Below, piece by piece: positions 36,491-45,886 of a stretch of DNA of 64,000 bases. The DNA comes from Desulfobulbus sp. GTDB lineage: Bacteria; Desulfobacterota; Desulfobulbia; Desulfobulbales; Desulfobulbaceae. The stretch spans positions 124,001 through 188,000 of the forward strand of contig JAITGO010000002.1 in the NCBI GenBank assembly GCA_031280615.1, read 5' to 3'. Position 1 is the stretch's first letter; each line of letters begins with the position of its first letter. The position numbers and the translations under genes were made by a program. Under the pieces are notes generated by a model. The model ran no database searches and had not been told where the DNA came from. It saw nothing but the letters and a program-made list of their open reading frames with translations.

Positions 36491-37723
36491 TCAGGCCATC
36501 GGGATCGAGGGGGCAATCTCTTTCCGGGGTGCGGGGACGGCGGACGGCTGAGGTTTCTTGAAAAGAATCGCGCTCATCAAGGAAAACAGGAAACCGGTGC
36601 CAACGAGATTGAGATAGGACTCGAAACACATGATCACCATGAAAAAGACGGGAAAGGCTATGCGAATCCGCTCCCAGCCGTCGGTGACGCGAACGGCCTG
36701 ATACAGATGGGCGAACACCAGCCCCAGCAGGCTCAACAGCCCCAGTACCCCGAGTTGGGTCGTAAGAAAAACATACTGGTTGTGCGGATTGTTGGTTGGA
36801 GGCATATCGGGCGACAGCCTCTCGTTCATTTTGTGGTATTCACGCTCAAAATCACCTGTTCCCACTCCCAGCCACGGGGACTGTTTGATCAGCTGCCATG
36901 AGATCGCCCAGTAATGCAGGCGCAACCCGACAGAAGTATTGGAATTTTCATGGAAGGTCCGCACATTGTCGACAATCGCATCCATCCGCGCCTGGAACAC
37001 CGGGCTCAACCGATAGGCGGCCACAAAAACGAGCGGAAAAATGACTGCGGCAAGCAGGAAGGCCTTGAGCAGATTCTTCCGGTAATATTGAAACAACAGA
37101 ACGAACATCAGGGCAAAGAAGGCACAATGGCCCGACCGGCCCATGGTCGTGAACAGATGGACAACCAGAAGACCGGTAAACGCCGACATGCCCCACCATT
37201 GCCATCCGCCTTTCCACTTCCACAGGAGCTGGTGCGCCAAGAGATAGATGGCAAAGGCCAGCATCGGCGTGTATTGCAATTGGACGGTCTGGGTGTGGAA
37301 GAAGAGCTGATCGCCGGAGAGCCCCCTCTGCAACAGGCCGAACTGATCCAAGGTGACGACGAGCATGGTGACGGTCACGCCGGCGATGAATGCGCCGACA
37401 CAGCGCCAGCGCCATTCCCAACGGATGGTTGCGAGGAATAACGGCGCCACCAGCACCTTCCACTGCTTGCGGATGACGGCCAATCCGTCGGGCAAAGATT
37501 CGGTCCAGCACAAACCGATCAGCAGCACACAGGCATAGACGATGATGGCGATGACAAGAGGGCTGGTGCGGATTTCACGCAGCTTCTCGCCGTACCGGCC
37601 TTCGGCCAATCCACACAGCACAACGAGACAGGCAGCCGCACTGGTAGCCGAGGTCGAGAGGGGGAGAAAAAAGGCCAGGGCCATGCACAGCCACAGGCAC
37701 ACCGGCTCGATTCGTCGCTGCAT
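36491..37723 (-). CDS. O-antigen ligase family membrane protein (WaaL-like)
   Basis: A 410-residue polytopic inner-membrane protein with about 10-12 hydrophobic segments and a large periplasmic loop between about 270 and 340. The Wzy_C-type signature is present: GLRLHYWAISWQLIKQSPWLG then GTGDF, and PHNQYVFLTTQLGVLGL (conserved His/Arg). Such proteins ligate undecaprenyl-linked O-antigen to lipid A-core in the periplasm; a polymerase role is possible, but clustering with msbA and core glycosyltransferases favours ligase. The ATG at 37723 shares one base with the msbA stop (TGATG). Confidence 0.82.
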   Translation of the reverse strand: MQRRIEPVCLWLCMALAFFLPLSTSATSAAACLVVLCGLAEGRYGEKLREIRTSPLVIAIIVYACVLLIGLCWTESLPDGLAVIRKQWKVLVAPLFLATIRWEWRWRCVGAFIAGVTVTMLVVTLDQFGLLQRGLSGDQLFFHTQTVQLQYTPMLAFAIYLLAHQLLWKWKGGWQWWGMSAFTGLLVVHLFTTMGRSGHCAFFALMFVLLFQYYRKNLLKAFLLAAVIFPLVFVAAYRLSPVFQARMDAIVDNVRTFHENSNTSVGLRLHYWAISWQLIKQSPWLGVGTGDFEREYHKMNERLSPDMPPTNNPHNQYVFLTTQLGVLGLLSLLGLVFAHLYQAVRVTDGWERIRIAFPVFFMVIMCFESYLNLVGTGFLFSLMSAILFKKPQPSAVPAPRKEIAPSIPMA

Positions 37724-39474
37724 CACGGACGTTCCTTCTCGGCGTCGCCGCTGAACTGGAGGTGATAGAGATAGCTGTACTCGCCGCCGAGCGCGAGCAA
37801 TTCGCCGTGCTTGCCTTCTTCCGCCATCTGCCCGTCCTTCAGCACGATAATCCGGTCGGCGTTCTGGATGGTCGACAGGCGGTGGGCGATGACGATCGTG
37901 GTCCGGTTGTGCATCAAATTCTCCAGGGCCTGCTGCACCTCGCGTTCCGATTCGTTATCCAGCGCCGAGGTGGCCTCGTCGAGAATGAGGATGGGCGCAT
38001 CCTTGAGCAGCGCCCGGGCAATCGAAAGCCGCTGCCGTTGCCCGCCCGAGAGCCGCGCCCCGGATTCGCCGATCACGGTGTCGAACCCCTGGGGCAAGGC
38101 GGTGATGAAATCGAGCGCATTGGCCGCCCGCGCCGCAGCCAGGAGCGCCTCCTGCGAGCAGTCGCCGCTGCCGTAGGCGATGTTGTTTCGCACCGTGTCG
38201 TTGAACAGCACGGTTTGCTGGGTCACCACCGCGATTTGGTGGCGCAGGGACGCCAGGGTATAGCCTCGGATATCGGCGCCATCGATCAGTAGGCGCCCTT
38301 GGTCGGCATCGTAGAAGCGGAGCAGCAGATTGGTCAGGGTGGTTTTGCCGCCGCCGCTGGGGCCGACCACCGCCAGCACCTCGCCCCGATTCACCCGAAA
38401 CGAGAGCTGCTTGAGCACCGGTGTGGCCGGTTCGTAGCCGAAGGTGACACCGGCGAACTCGATGTGCTGGCTAAACGGCGGCATTGCCGTGGCATCGGGC
38501 GCCTCGCTGATATCGGGCCGGACATCCAGCAAGGTGAAGATGCGGTGGGCGGCGGCCACGCCCTGCTGGATATTGGAATTGACCTTGCTCACCCCCTTGA
38601 TCGGCTCATACAGCATCAGCAGTGCGGTAAAGAAGGCCATGAAGGCCCCTGGCGTCGAATGCCCGTCGAGGACCTGGCTGCCGCCAAACCAGATGATGAC
38701 CGCCATGCCGACGCCAGCGAGCATTTCGATGCAGGGATGGGACAGGCTGTTGTACCAGGTTTCGGAAAGCAGGATATTCATGATGTGCTGCATCCGGCCG
38801 GCAAACCGTTTTTTCTCGAACGGTTCCATGCAGAACGCCTTGACAATGCTCACTCCGGCGATGGTCTCGTGCAGCTGACTGGTCGCCTCCCCCAGCCTCT
38901 CCTGGTAATTGGTGCTGATTTTTCTGAATTTCCGCCCGAAAACAACGAGAGGCACACCGGCCATGGGTAAAAAGACCAGGGAAATGAGGGCCAGGCGCCA
39001 ATCCATGTAGAAAATCACTCCCAGCAGCCCGAAGACGGAGCAGAAATCCCGCAGGGAGCGGATCAGGGTATAGGAGACCGAACCCTGGACGATACTGACA
39101 TCGTTGATGATTCTGGAAATCAACTCGCCGGTCGAGGTCTTGTGGAAAAAGCTCAGGGGCTGCTCCATGACATGGGCATAGACCATGGTGCGCAGGTCCC
39201 GGATGACGCACTGCCCGACCAGTTCCAGAAAATAGGAGTAGAGGAAATAAAAAAATCCCTTGATGAAAAAAACCAACAGCAGGGCCAGGGGCAGCAGATT
39301 GAGCAGGTGCGCGTCCTGTTTGAAAAAAATCTCGTCCAGCAGCGGCTTGACCAGATAGGCCTGGAGCGCGTTGAATCCCCCGACCGCGATCATCGCCACC
39401 ATGGCGACCACCAGCTTGGTCCTGTGGGGTTTGAGCACCGCCATCAGGCGGACAAGGATCTCTTTATTCGTCAT
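37723..39474 (-). CDS. msbA: Lipid A export ABC transporter MsbA
   Basis: A 583-residue half-transporter: a six-helix membrane domain (about 15-310) followed by an ATPase domain. Walker A is GPSGGGKTT near 378, Q-loop VVTQQTVLFND, signature LSGGQRQR near 480, Walker B ILILDEATSALD, and switch His in IVIAHRLST. It should flip lipid A-core across the inner membrane. Position upstream of an O-antigen ligase and LPS glycosyltransferases supports MsbA over a general multidrug exporter. A 199-bp gap separates it from the U32 gene upstream, so it may have its own promoter. Confidence 0.92.
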   Translation of the reverse strand: MTNKEILVRLMAVLKPHRTKLVVAMVAMIAVGGFNALQAYLVKPLLDEIFFKQDAHLLNLLPLALLLVFFIKGFFYFLYSYFLELVGQCVIRDLRTMVYAHVMEQPLSFFHKTSTGELISRIINDVSIVQGSVSYTLIRSLRDFCSVFGLLGVIFYMDWRLALISLVFLPMAGVPLVVFGRKFRKISTNYQERLGEATSQLHETIAGVSIVKAFCMEPFEKKRFAGRMQHIMNILLSETWYNSLSHPCIEMLAGVGMAVIIWFGGSQVLDGHSTPGAFMAFFTALLMLYEPIKGVSKVNSNIQQGVAAAHRIFTLLDVRPDISEAPDATAMPPFSQHIEFAGVTFGYEPATPVLKQLSFRVNRGEVLAVVGPSGGGKTTLTNLLLRFYDADQGRLLIDGADIRGYTLASLRHQIAVVTQQTVLFNDTVRNNIAYGSGDCSQEALLAAARAANALDFITALPQGFDTVIGESGARLSGGQRQRLSIARALLKDAPILILDEATSALDNESEREVQQALENLMHNRTTIVIAHRLSTIQNADRIIVLKDGQMAEEGKHGELLALGGEYSYLYHLQFSGDAEKERP

Positions 39475-39673
39475 GTTCAGGCAAGAAAGAGTTAGGAGCG
39501 GGGCGGACGGAGGCGGGCGGACGAAAAAAAACTCAATCGGGCTGAGCCGGGGTTTGCATCTCCATGCGGCCGCCGCCGTTCCGCTCCTCTGCCTCGGTGG
39601 AGCAGGGCGCGCTTCCCGCGTTCCGAGCCCGCTTATGCGGCTCGAAAGTATCGGGTTCTGCCTTTACCCCATT

Positions 39674-41953
39674 TTACGAAAGGATGCCAGCATAGTTCCC
39701 TGAAAAGTACGGTGGCAGCTCGCCCCGGCCGCTGAGCAGGGCGGTCAGTTCGGCGGCGTTTTTCTTCGGCTGGCCGTGGCTGACATCGACCACGAGATAG
39801 TCGACGCCCAATCGCGCCAGTTCATCCGCATGCGACAGCAGGGAAAAAACGGTGTGGGCATGGGCATAGACGGCCTCGTCCCGGCGGTCGAGGTAAAACC
39901 GCTCGCCCCGTGGACTGGCAAAGGACCTTTGTCCTTGAAAATGGGGGGCGTCGAGGCGGGCGGTGAAGAGCGGCGGCCGGCCATGCACGGTGAGCCCCAC
40001 CTGCATGGGCCGGGCTGCCGGCGCGGAAAGCGGGCGGGAAAACCCGGCCAAAGCCGCGGCCAGGGTGGCCCGGTCGGTTTCCAGGGAAAATTGCACGCCC
40101 GCCAGGCCGCGGGCCGCATACAGGCGCAGGGTGGCGCTGTTGAGCACATTGCAGCTGTAATCGCCGTAGAGTTCGAGCCGGCCATCGTCGGCCTCGGCGA
40201 ACAGTCCGAGTTGGCCGATATGGCCGATCTGGAAATACTGAGCCCCTTGGCGCCGAAGCTGGCCGATGGCATCGCGGTACCAGGACAGCTGCTCGTTGTG
40301 GAGCACCGCCGGCAGCGTCCAGACCAGCGGCCTCTGCTCCGGCTTGCGCCGCATGGCCAGCAGGGCCCATTCCCAGGTGCGGCGGTTGAGTTCGACCAGT
40401 ATCCTGGCGACCTTGAAGGGATAGCGCGGGGCCATTGCCTCGGGAGTGCCGACTTTGAGCCACCATTCCGGCGATGCCGGCCGGCCGCGGCCTCCTGATC
40501 TATGACCACCCTGCCCTCCATGCCCGCTTCGACGGCCGTCGCCCGTCTGCCGGCCCGCCGTCGACTCCGCGTAGAGTTCGGCCAGCAGCCGCTCCAGCTC
40601 TGCCGGCGTGGGCAGCGGCACGGCCAGGCGCGCGGCCGCCCGCGCCAGGGCCGAATGTTTTTTGTCTTCGCGGCCACTCACATCCACCCGGAACAAAATC
40701 CCGTGAAAAGGCTGCCGCAGCCGTCCCGATTCGATGCCGGCCAGGCCGACAGTCACGGTCTGCCCCGCCTCGGCCCGCTCCGCCTTCTTGCCCTTGATCG
40801 CCAAACTGTGCAAGGTAAAGCTGATCCGGTCGCCGCTCCGCTCCTCGTACAGCCGCAAACGGTCGCCCAGCCGGAGCGGGGCCTGCAACACCACCTGCGC
40901 CTGCGCCGCCTGGTCCGCTTTCCGGCCTTTGGGCGTCTCCAGCCGAATCACCTTGCCGATTACCTCACCGGTGCTGCCGGACAGCCGGGGCACGATCAAC
41001 CGTTCTTCCTGCCCGGCCAGTAGAAACCCGGAGGCACGCTTGCGTCCCATGGACGCGTCCAGTAGCCGATGCGCCTCGTCCAACATTCCGGCCCGTTGCT
41101 CCGAAGAGGCATCGAGCGCGTCCAGAGCAAGGCGGTAGGCCCGGACCGTGTTGCGGACATAGGCCACCGACCGGAGCCGGCCCTCGATTTTGAGGCTGAC
41201 CACCCCGGCGGCCCTGGCTTCGGCCAGATGCTCGATGCCGCTGAGATCGTTCATGGAAAAAAGATAGCCGCCGCCTTTCCCTCCCTTACCGGGCTGGCCG
41301 CCCTGGCCCGGACATGCCCGCTTGCCGGAGGGCAGCCAGTCGTAGCGGCGACGGCAGGGCTGTACGCACTGCCCGCGTAGGCTCGACTTGCCGCCGTGCA
41401 GGCTGGAAAAGCGACAGAGTCCGGAATAGCTGAAGCACATGGCGCCGTGAATGAACATCTCCAGCTCCACCGGGCCCTGGCGATGGATGGCGCCAATCTC
41501 GTCAAAGCTCAATTCACGGGCCAGCACCACCCGTTCAAAACCCAACGCCTTGAAATAATTCGCCGCCATCGCATGGTTGACCGTCGTCAGGGTCGAGGCG
41601 TGCACCGCCAGGCCGGGAAAGAACCGTTGCACCAGATACAAAAGCCCCAAATCCTGGATGATCAGTGCATCGGGCCCGATCCCAGCCAGGACGGACAAGG
41701 TTTCCAGGGCCAGCGGGATCTCGCCCTCCTTGACCAGGCTGTTCATGGCCACATACAGCTTTTTTTTCCGTTCGCGGGCATGGGCGGCCATGGCCGCAAT
41801 CTCCGCGAAGGTGAAATCGCGCGCCAGGGCACGGGCATTCAGGCCGGGCGCACCGACATACACCGCGTCCGCGCCCGCCTCGAGGGCGGCCTCGAAAGCG
41901 GCCATCGTTCCGGCGGGGGCCAGTAGTTCCATGGCAGCGGCAGGATGGGTCAT
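39674..41953 (-). CDS. Peptidase U32 family protein (RlhA/YhbU-like, long form)
   Basis: A 759-residue cytosolic protein of the U32 family, whose long members act in RNA hydroxylation (E. coli RlhA modifies 23S rRNA C2501) rather than proteolysis. It starts MELLAPAGTMAAFEAALEAG (from residue 8). The conserved cysteine cluster, thought to hold an Fe-S centre, is at about 172-204: CFSYSGLCRFSS and LRGQCVQPCRRRY. C-terminal accessory domains extend to the end. Two Gly-rich low-complexity stretches interrupt it, one right after the Cys cluster (GQGGQPGKGGKGGG) and one near 470 (SGHGGQGGHRSGGRGR). Substrate here unproven. Confidence 0.85.
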   Translation of the reverse strand: MTHPAAAMELLAPAGTMAAFEAALEAGADAVYVGAPGLNARALARDFTFAEIAAMAAHARERKKKLYVAMNSLVKEGEIPLALETLSVLAGIGPDALIIQDLGLLYLVQRFFPGLAVHASTLTTVNHAMAANYFKALGFERVVLARELSFDEIGAIHRQGPVELEMFIHGAMCFSYSGLCRFSSLHGGKSSLRGQCVQPCRRRYDWLPSGKRACPGQGGQPGKGGKGGGYLFSMNDLSGIEHLAEARAAGVVSLKIEGRLRSVAYVRNTVRAYRLALDALDASSEQRAGMLDEAHRLLDASMGRKRASGFLLAGQEERLIVPRLSGSTGEVIGKVIRLETPKGRKADQAAQAQVVLQAPLRLGDRLRLYEERSGDRISFTLHSLAIKGKKAERAEAGQTVTVGLAGIESGRLRQPFHGILFRVDVSGREDKKHSALARAAARLAVPLPTPAELERLLAELYAESTAGRQTGDGRRSGHGGQGGHRSGGRGRPASPEWWLKVGTPEAMAPRYPFKVARILVELNRRTWEWALLAMRRKPEQRPLVWTLPAVLHNEQLSWYRDAIGQLRRQGAQYFQIGHIGQLGLFAEADDGRLELYGDYSCNVLNSATLRLYAARGLAGVQFSLETDRATLAAALAGFSRPLSAPAARPMQVGLTVHGRPPLFTARLDAPHFQGQRSFASPRGERFYLDRRDEAVYAHAHTVFSLLSHADELARLGVDYLVVDVSHGQPKKNAAELTALLSGRGELPPYFSGNYAGILS

Positions 41954-42037
41954 GATTGAGCGGGTCCGGCTGGAATCGGAAACGAACGGAAGCTGGAAGT
42001 CACGGGGTTTGCGGTGGAAGTGGCGGACCGAAACGGC

Positions 42038-43504
42038 CTATTCCGGCCGGCGGTACGGTGCCACCGGATAATCGACCGGTGGCAGGGGCAGGATAAAATA
42101 AAAATTGTTGCCCTCCGGCGTCGATTCGTAGCCGACGCTGCCGCCGTGCATCTCGACCACCAGACGGATAAACGACAGACCGTGGCCCGTGCCGGGAATA
42201 TCCGGGTTGTCGTCGCCGCGCATCCCTTCCTGGAACAGGCGGTTGCCTTGCTCCACCGTCATGCCGGGTCCGGTGGTAAAGACGTTGAATTTGACGCCCT
42301 TCTTACCAGCTTGCGGAAAATTATCGACAATTTCACGACCATAGGCCATGGCCTTCCGCGATTGCCCCCGATGGTCGACCACTTCTTTGGTATACTTGGC
42401 GGCGTTGGAAAACAGGTTGGCGTAGACCTGGGACAGCAGGCCGATGTCGACCATCAGTGGGAATTCTTCCTCGTACATGTTCTGCGGCCGGTCCACCATG
42501 ACGTTAGCCGCCCGCAATCGGCTGGCATAGTGGTCCAGCTGGGGCAGGATCACCTCTTTTTCGACGAAACATCGTTTGGGATGGAGAACGAGGTGACCGC
42601 GCTCGAAATGTTCCCGCCGAAACAGGCTCTCGATGAACAGGCTCATGTTGGCGTGGTGCTTGACGATTTCCTGGTGATACTTGGCCAGGTCGTCCTGCAG
42701 GGTCTGCAGCCGGCCGTTGCAATAGCTGCACCGGAACGGGGTGCCATCCCGGTTCACATCGATTTCCCGCCGCAGTTCCTCGATCAACCCGATCCTCTTC
42801 TTCAACTGGTTGAACAGGTGGCGGAAATACATATTGGGCACGATGATGTTGTGCTCAATGTCGATCACCAGGGTGTTGATGAATTTCAGCCGCTCGATAT
42901 TCTGCCGGGCGATCAGCCGGTTGTCGAGGTTGTAGCCGATCCGGTTGGCATATTTGGCGAAGAAAAATTTGTCGGCCTCGGTCAGCCCGGTCTTGCGCCG
43001 GACCTCGAACATCCCCAAAATCCTGCCGCTGCCGCACAGTTCCTGTAAATCGTCCCACAACCGCATCTGCCGTTCGGCGCCGCCATCGCCGATTTTGCTG
43101 GGAAAAGGCTGCTTGCTGAAGATGGGGATGATGTAGGAGCCGCCCAGGTCATACGGCGTCTCCTGCATCTGGACCGGATAGCTCGCCCGCCTCGGTTCGC
43201 TCAGCACGCCCTCCTCGCTGGAGCACACCAGTTGCAGGCCGTGCTCGCAATCCTCGCACAGATAGAGGCTGCTGGAAACACCGACCAGGGCCAGGGGAAC
43301 GGAAACGCAGATCCGGTAAAAATCGTCCAGGGAATCGTATTCCTGGGCCAGATCGAAGAACGCCTTGAGAAAATCGTTGCGGCCCCGGGAAAAGTTGTAT
43401 TGCTCGTAACTCTCCGCCTTTTCCCGGACCCGCAGGCACACCGCTTCCAGATCGGGCGGAATGACAGGAGGCTGCGGATTGGTCGGCTGGCCGTTCATGG
43501 GCAT
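42038..43504 (-). CDS. Sensor histidine kinase-like protein with degenerate G1 box
   Basis: A soluble protein of about 488 residues. The N-terminal half looks like a GAF-type sensor (SDDFYRICVSVPLALVGVSS is similar in style, then FEVRRKTGLTEADKFFFAKY). A phospho-acceptor-like helix has VIDIEHNIIVPNMYF (H-x4-P). A long helix follows, carrying a CxxC pair (FRCSYCNGRLQ). The HATPase domain has the N box VYANLFSNAAKYTKE and G2-like GTGHGLSFIRLVV. The G1 box reads FTTGPGM where DxGxG is expected, so the key Asp is missing and ATP binding is doubtful. No membrane segment. The start is uncertain: no clear ribosome site precedes TTG 43510, ATG 43504 or ATG 43498. Confidence 0.75.
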   Translation of the reverse strand: MPMNGQPTNPQPPVIPPDLEAVCLRVREKAESYEQYNFSRGRNDFLKAFFDLAQEYDSLDDFYRICVSVPLALVGVSSSLYLCEDCEHGLQLVCSSEEGVLSEPRRASYPVQMQETPYDLGGSYIIPIFSKQPFPSKIGDGGAERQMRLWDDLQELCGSGRILGMFEVRRKTGLTEADKFFFAKYANRIGYNLDNRLIARQNIERLKFINTLVIDIEHNIIVPNMYFRHLFNQLKKRIGLIEELRREIDVNRDGTPFRCSYCNGRLQTLQDDLAKYHQEIVKHHANMSLFIESLFRREHFERGHLVLHPKRCFVEKEVILPQLDHYASRLRAANVMVDRPQNMYEEEFPLMVDIGLLSQVYANLFSNAAKYTKEVVDHRGQSRKAMAYGREIVDNFPQAGKKGVKFNVFTTGPGMTVEQGNRLFQEGMRGDDNPDIPGTGHGLSFIRLVVEMHGGSVGYESTPEGNNFYFILPLPPVDYPVAPYRRPE

Positions 43505-43548
43505 ATGCAAGGAAAGATTTTTACGGGCGGCGATGTCTCGGCCGGCTC

Positions 43549-44082
43549 TTACCGTTTGGTGACGACCACGGCGTCGTGGTTATCCTTTTCCAGCAGCAGG
43601 ACGTCCACCCGTTCGTGGGGCGACGGGTCGACGGTCATGCCGACATAGTCGGGCTGGATCGGCAATTCCCGGCCGCCCCGGTCGATCAGGACCGCCAGCT
43701 GGATCGATCGTGGCCGGCCGTAATCCATGATCGCGTCCATGGCGGCGCGGATGGTCCGGCCGGTGAAAATGACGTCGTCGACCAGCACCACTCGTTTGTC
43801 TTCGAGCAGAAAGCCGATATCCGACTTCTTAACGATCGGATTTTGGGAGATGAGGCTCCAATCGTCGCGATACAGGGTGATGTCGAGGGTGCCGGCCGGC
43901 AGTTCGACCTCTTCCTGCAGCTCGATCCGCTGCTTGATGCGCTGGGCCAGATGGACCCCGCCGGTATGGATGCCGACAATCGAAAGATCGCCCACGCCGT
44001 GGTTGCGTTCCACAATCTCCATGCTGATGCGGTCCAGGCTGCGTTCGATGTCTCTGCCGATCATGATGGTTCTGATACTCAT
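43549..44082 (-). CDS. pyrR: Bifunctional pyr regulator / uracil phosphoribosyltransferase PyrR
   Basis: A 177-residue type I phosphoribosyltransferase. The PRPP loop VVLVDDVIFTGRTIRAAMDA is at about 95-114, and the YRDD-containing ITLYRDDWSLIS is typical of PyrR. It salvages uracil to UMP and, in many bacteria, binds pyr mRNA leaders to control pyrimidine genes; no target leader is in this window. The ATG at 44082 overlaps the purN stop by 4 bp (ATGA), so it is co-translated with the purine genes. Confidence 0.92.
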   Translation of the reverse strand: MSIRTIMIGRDIERSLDRISMEIVERNHGVGDLSIVGIHTGGVHLAQRIKQRIELQEEVELPAGTLDITLYRDDWSLISQNPIVKKSDIGFLLEDKRVVLVDDVIFTGRTIRAAMDAIMDYGRPRSIQLAVLIDRGGRELPIQPDYVGMTVDPSPHERVDVLLLEKDNHDAVVVTKR

Positions 44083-44660
44083 TGGCACACCCTCTCCCAA
44101 AAATAATTCTCGCCCTTGGCATCGACCAAATTGATCGCCTCGGGGTAGGTTTCGCATTCCACCGCAAACACCCGGGCAGCGATATCGTCCGGAGTATCGT
44201 CGTCGTCCAAGGCCACGCAGTGCTGGAGCACGATCGGCCCCTGGTCGTACAGTTCGTTGGCAAAATGGACGGTACAGCCGCTCACCGTGCAGCCCCGCGC
44301 CTTGACCGCCTCGTGCACGTGGTGGCCGTAGAAGCCTGCCCCGCAAAAGGAGGGGATGAGCGCCGGATGGATATTGAGAACCGCGCGGCGTAGGTGGGGG
44401 GGTGGGGTGTAGAGTTTGAGATAGCCGGCCAGGACGACCAGATCGATCTCGTAGTCGGCCATGATCCGGTTGATTTCGTCGTTGCTGGCGGCGTGGAAGG
44501 CCGGATATCCGTACCGCCTGGCCTTTTCCAGTCCCAAGGCGCCGGCCACGTTGGAGATGACCACCGGGATTTGGGCGTGCAGGGTGCCGGCCACGATCCG
44601 CTCGTGGAAATTGTCCAGCGTCCTGCCGCTGCCGGACAGCAGGACCGCCATCTTACGCAT
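44079..44660 (-). CDS. purN: Phosphoribosylglycinamide formyltransferase PurN
   Basis: A 193-residue enzyme for the third step of purine synthesis, formylating GAR with 10-formyltetrahydrofolate. N-terminal phosphate-binding [17 protein letters not shown], catalytic [20 protein letters not shown] (conserved Asn-x-His), and [19 protein letters not shown] with the usual catalytic-Asp position. Start ATG 44660 follows GGGAGCGGAAC inside the end of the upstream purH gene, overlapping it by 8 bp; the frame further upstream is shadow. The order purH(N)-purN-pyrR couples purine and pyrimidine genes. Confidence 0.93.
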   Translation of the reverse strand: MRKMAVLLSGSGRTLDNFHERIVAGTLHAQIPVVISNVAGALGLEKARRYGYPAFHAASNDEINRIMADYEIDLVVLAGYLKLYTPPPHLRRAVLNIHPALIPSFCGAGFYGHHVHEAVKARGCTVSGCTVHFANELYDQGPIVLQHCVALDDDDTPDDIAARVFAVECETYPEAINLVDAKGENYFWERVCQ

Positions 44661-45282
44661 GTTCCGCTCCCGCGAAATAGGGATTGGCGTCCGGGTCGAT
44701 GCCGCGCAGCCACTGGGCGATGGCGGCATCGTAGGCGGCGGTCGACTCGAACACCTTGCGGGCCAGACGGAAACGGGTGGCCAGGGTGGTGTTGCCTTGG
44801 GCCTGCAATTCGGCCACGACCCGCGGATAGTCGGCCGGATCGACGATCACGGTCACATCGTGGAAATTCTTGGCCGAGGCCCGCAGCAGGGTCGGGCCGC
44901 CGATGTCGATGTTTTCGATGGCATCGGCCAGGGTGCAGTCGGGCGCGGCCACGGTCCGGGCAAAGGTATAGAGGTTGACGGCCACGATATCGATGGGCTT
45001 GATGCCGTGCCGCTGGCACTGTTCGCGGTGTTCCGCGTTGTCGCGCTGGTTGAGGATGCCGCCATGGACCAGGGGGTGGAGGGTTTTCACCCGGCCGTCC
45101 AGCATTTCGGGAAAGCCGGTGAACGCCGACACATCCGTCACGGCCAAGCCGCCGGCGCGCAGCTTCTGGGCGGTACCGCCCGTGGACAGGATTTCGATCC
45201 CCATGGCGGCCAGGGCCCTGGCAAATTCCTCGCATCCGGATTTATCGGTCAGGCTGATCAGCGCCCGCTCCACTCGTCTCAT
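44653..45282 (-). CDS. Stand-alone IMP cyclohydrolase (N-terminal half of PurH)
   Basis: A 209-residue protein matching only the IMP cyclohydrolase (MGS-like) domain of bifunctional PurH. It has [10 protein letters not shown] at the N-terminus, [32 protein letters not shown] and [18 protein letters not shown]. The frame stops after YFAGAEHA, where full-length PurH (~520 aa) would continue into AICAR formyltransferase. No sign of a frameshift: the next gene, purN, starts within its last codons in another frame and has its own ribosome site. AICAR formylation must be done by a separate protein elsewhere. The start is ATG 45282; the open frame upstream belongs to S4-gene shadow. Confidence 0.88.
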   Translation of the reverse strand: MRRVERALISLTDKSGCEEFARALAAMGIEILSTGGTAQKLRAGGLAVTDVSAFTGFPEMLDGRVKTLHPLVHGGILNQRDNAEHREQCQRHGIKPIDIVAVNLYTFARTVAAPDCTLADAIENIDIGGPTLLRASAKNFHDVTVIVDPADYPRVVAELQAQGNTTLATRFRLARKVFESTAAYDAAIAQWLRGIDPDANPYFAGAEHA

Positions 45283-45299
45283 CTCTGCGTATCCCCTGC

Positions 45300-45689
45300 T
45301 TATTCTTTTTTCAGGAATTGGCGGATCTTCCGCCGTTCGTGTTTGTCGGGCCGCCGTTCGGGCGGGCCTGTGGGCGGCCGCATGGCCTTGCGTTCGGCCA
45401 GTATGTGTTCCCGCCGGGCCAGCGACTCCTCGGTTTCCTCGTACAAGGTCCGGGCGACCACCGCCGGACCGCGCTGCTCGCTGAGCAGCTGAATGCGGAT
45501 CGAGGTTTCGAGAAATCCCTGGCGGATAGTCAACAGGTCGCCCACGCGGACCATCCGGGCCGGCTTGACCTTGGCGCCGTTGACCGCCACATGCCCGGCC
45601 CCCACCTCCTTGGCAGCCAGGGAGCGGGTCTTGAAAAACCGAGCCGCCCAAAGCCATTTGTCGATCCGCACCTGTTCCATGTCCGCCAT
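45300..45689 (-). CDS. S4-domain RNA-binding protein (Hsp15/HslR-like)
   Basis: A 129-residue protein with an N-terminal S4 domain (about 8-55): [20 protein letters not shown] and [21 protein letters not shown] basic C-terminal tail rich in Arg/Lys ends [12 protein letters not shown]. coli Hsp15 of the same layout binds 50S subunits carrying stalled nascent chains. Start ATG 45689 follows GGGAGAG. It lies 17 nt upstream of the purH(N) start on the same strand and may head that operon. Two 20-bp direct repeats lie just upstream. Confidence 0.88.
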   Translation of the reverse strand: MADMEQVRIDKWLWAARFFKTRSLAAKEVGAGHVAVNGAKVKPARMVRVGDLLTIRQGFLETSIRIQLLSEQRGPAVVARTLYEETEESLARREHILAERKAMRPPTGPPERRPDKHERRKIRQFLKKE

Positions 45690-45705
45690 CGGCCTCTCCC
45701 TCTAT

Positions 45706-45745
45706 CCCGGCAAAATACCACTTATTCCGGCAAAATGCCACGGTT
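45706..45745 (-). repeat. Two tandem ~20-bp direct repeats upstream of the S4 gene
   Basis: On the minus strand GTGGCATTTTGCCGGAATAA is followed directly by GTGGTATTTTGCCGGGATAG, differing at three positions. The pair lies 17 nt from the S4 gene start codon, in its leader. It could be a binding site for a regulator or a small tandem duplication. Confidence 0.6.
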
Positions 45746-45886
45746 GTCCGGATCGGGCCGGCAAAGAAGCCGGCCTCTGGCGCAGCCTCTAAGTCTTCCT
45801 GGCCACGAATCCCTTGCGCGCCAACGCCAAGAACATTGCCGAAGCCGTGAAAATGAGGTAAGGGGCATGCTCATCCACACTAAAGA

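Noticed and set aside
44653..45741. 362-codon version of the IMP cyclohydrolase gene
   Set aside because: The N-terminal 153 codons are antisense-frame shadow of the S4 gene region; conserved PurH sequence starts at ATG 45282.
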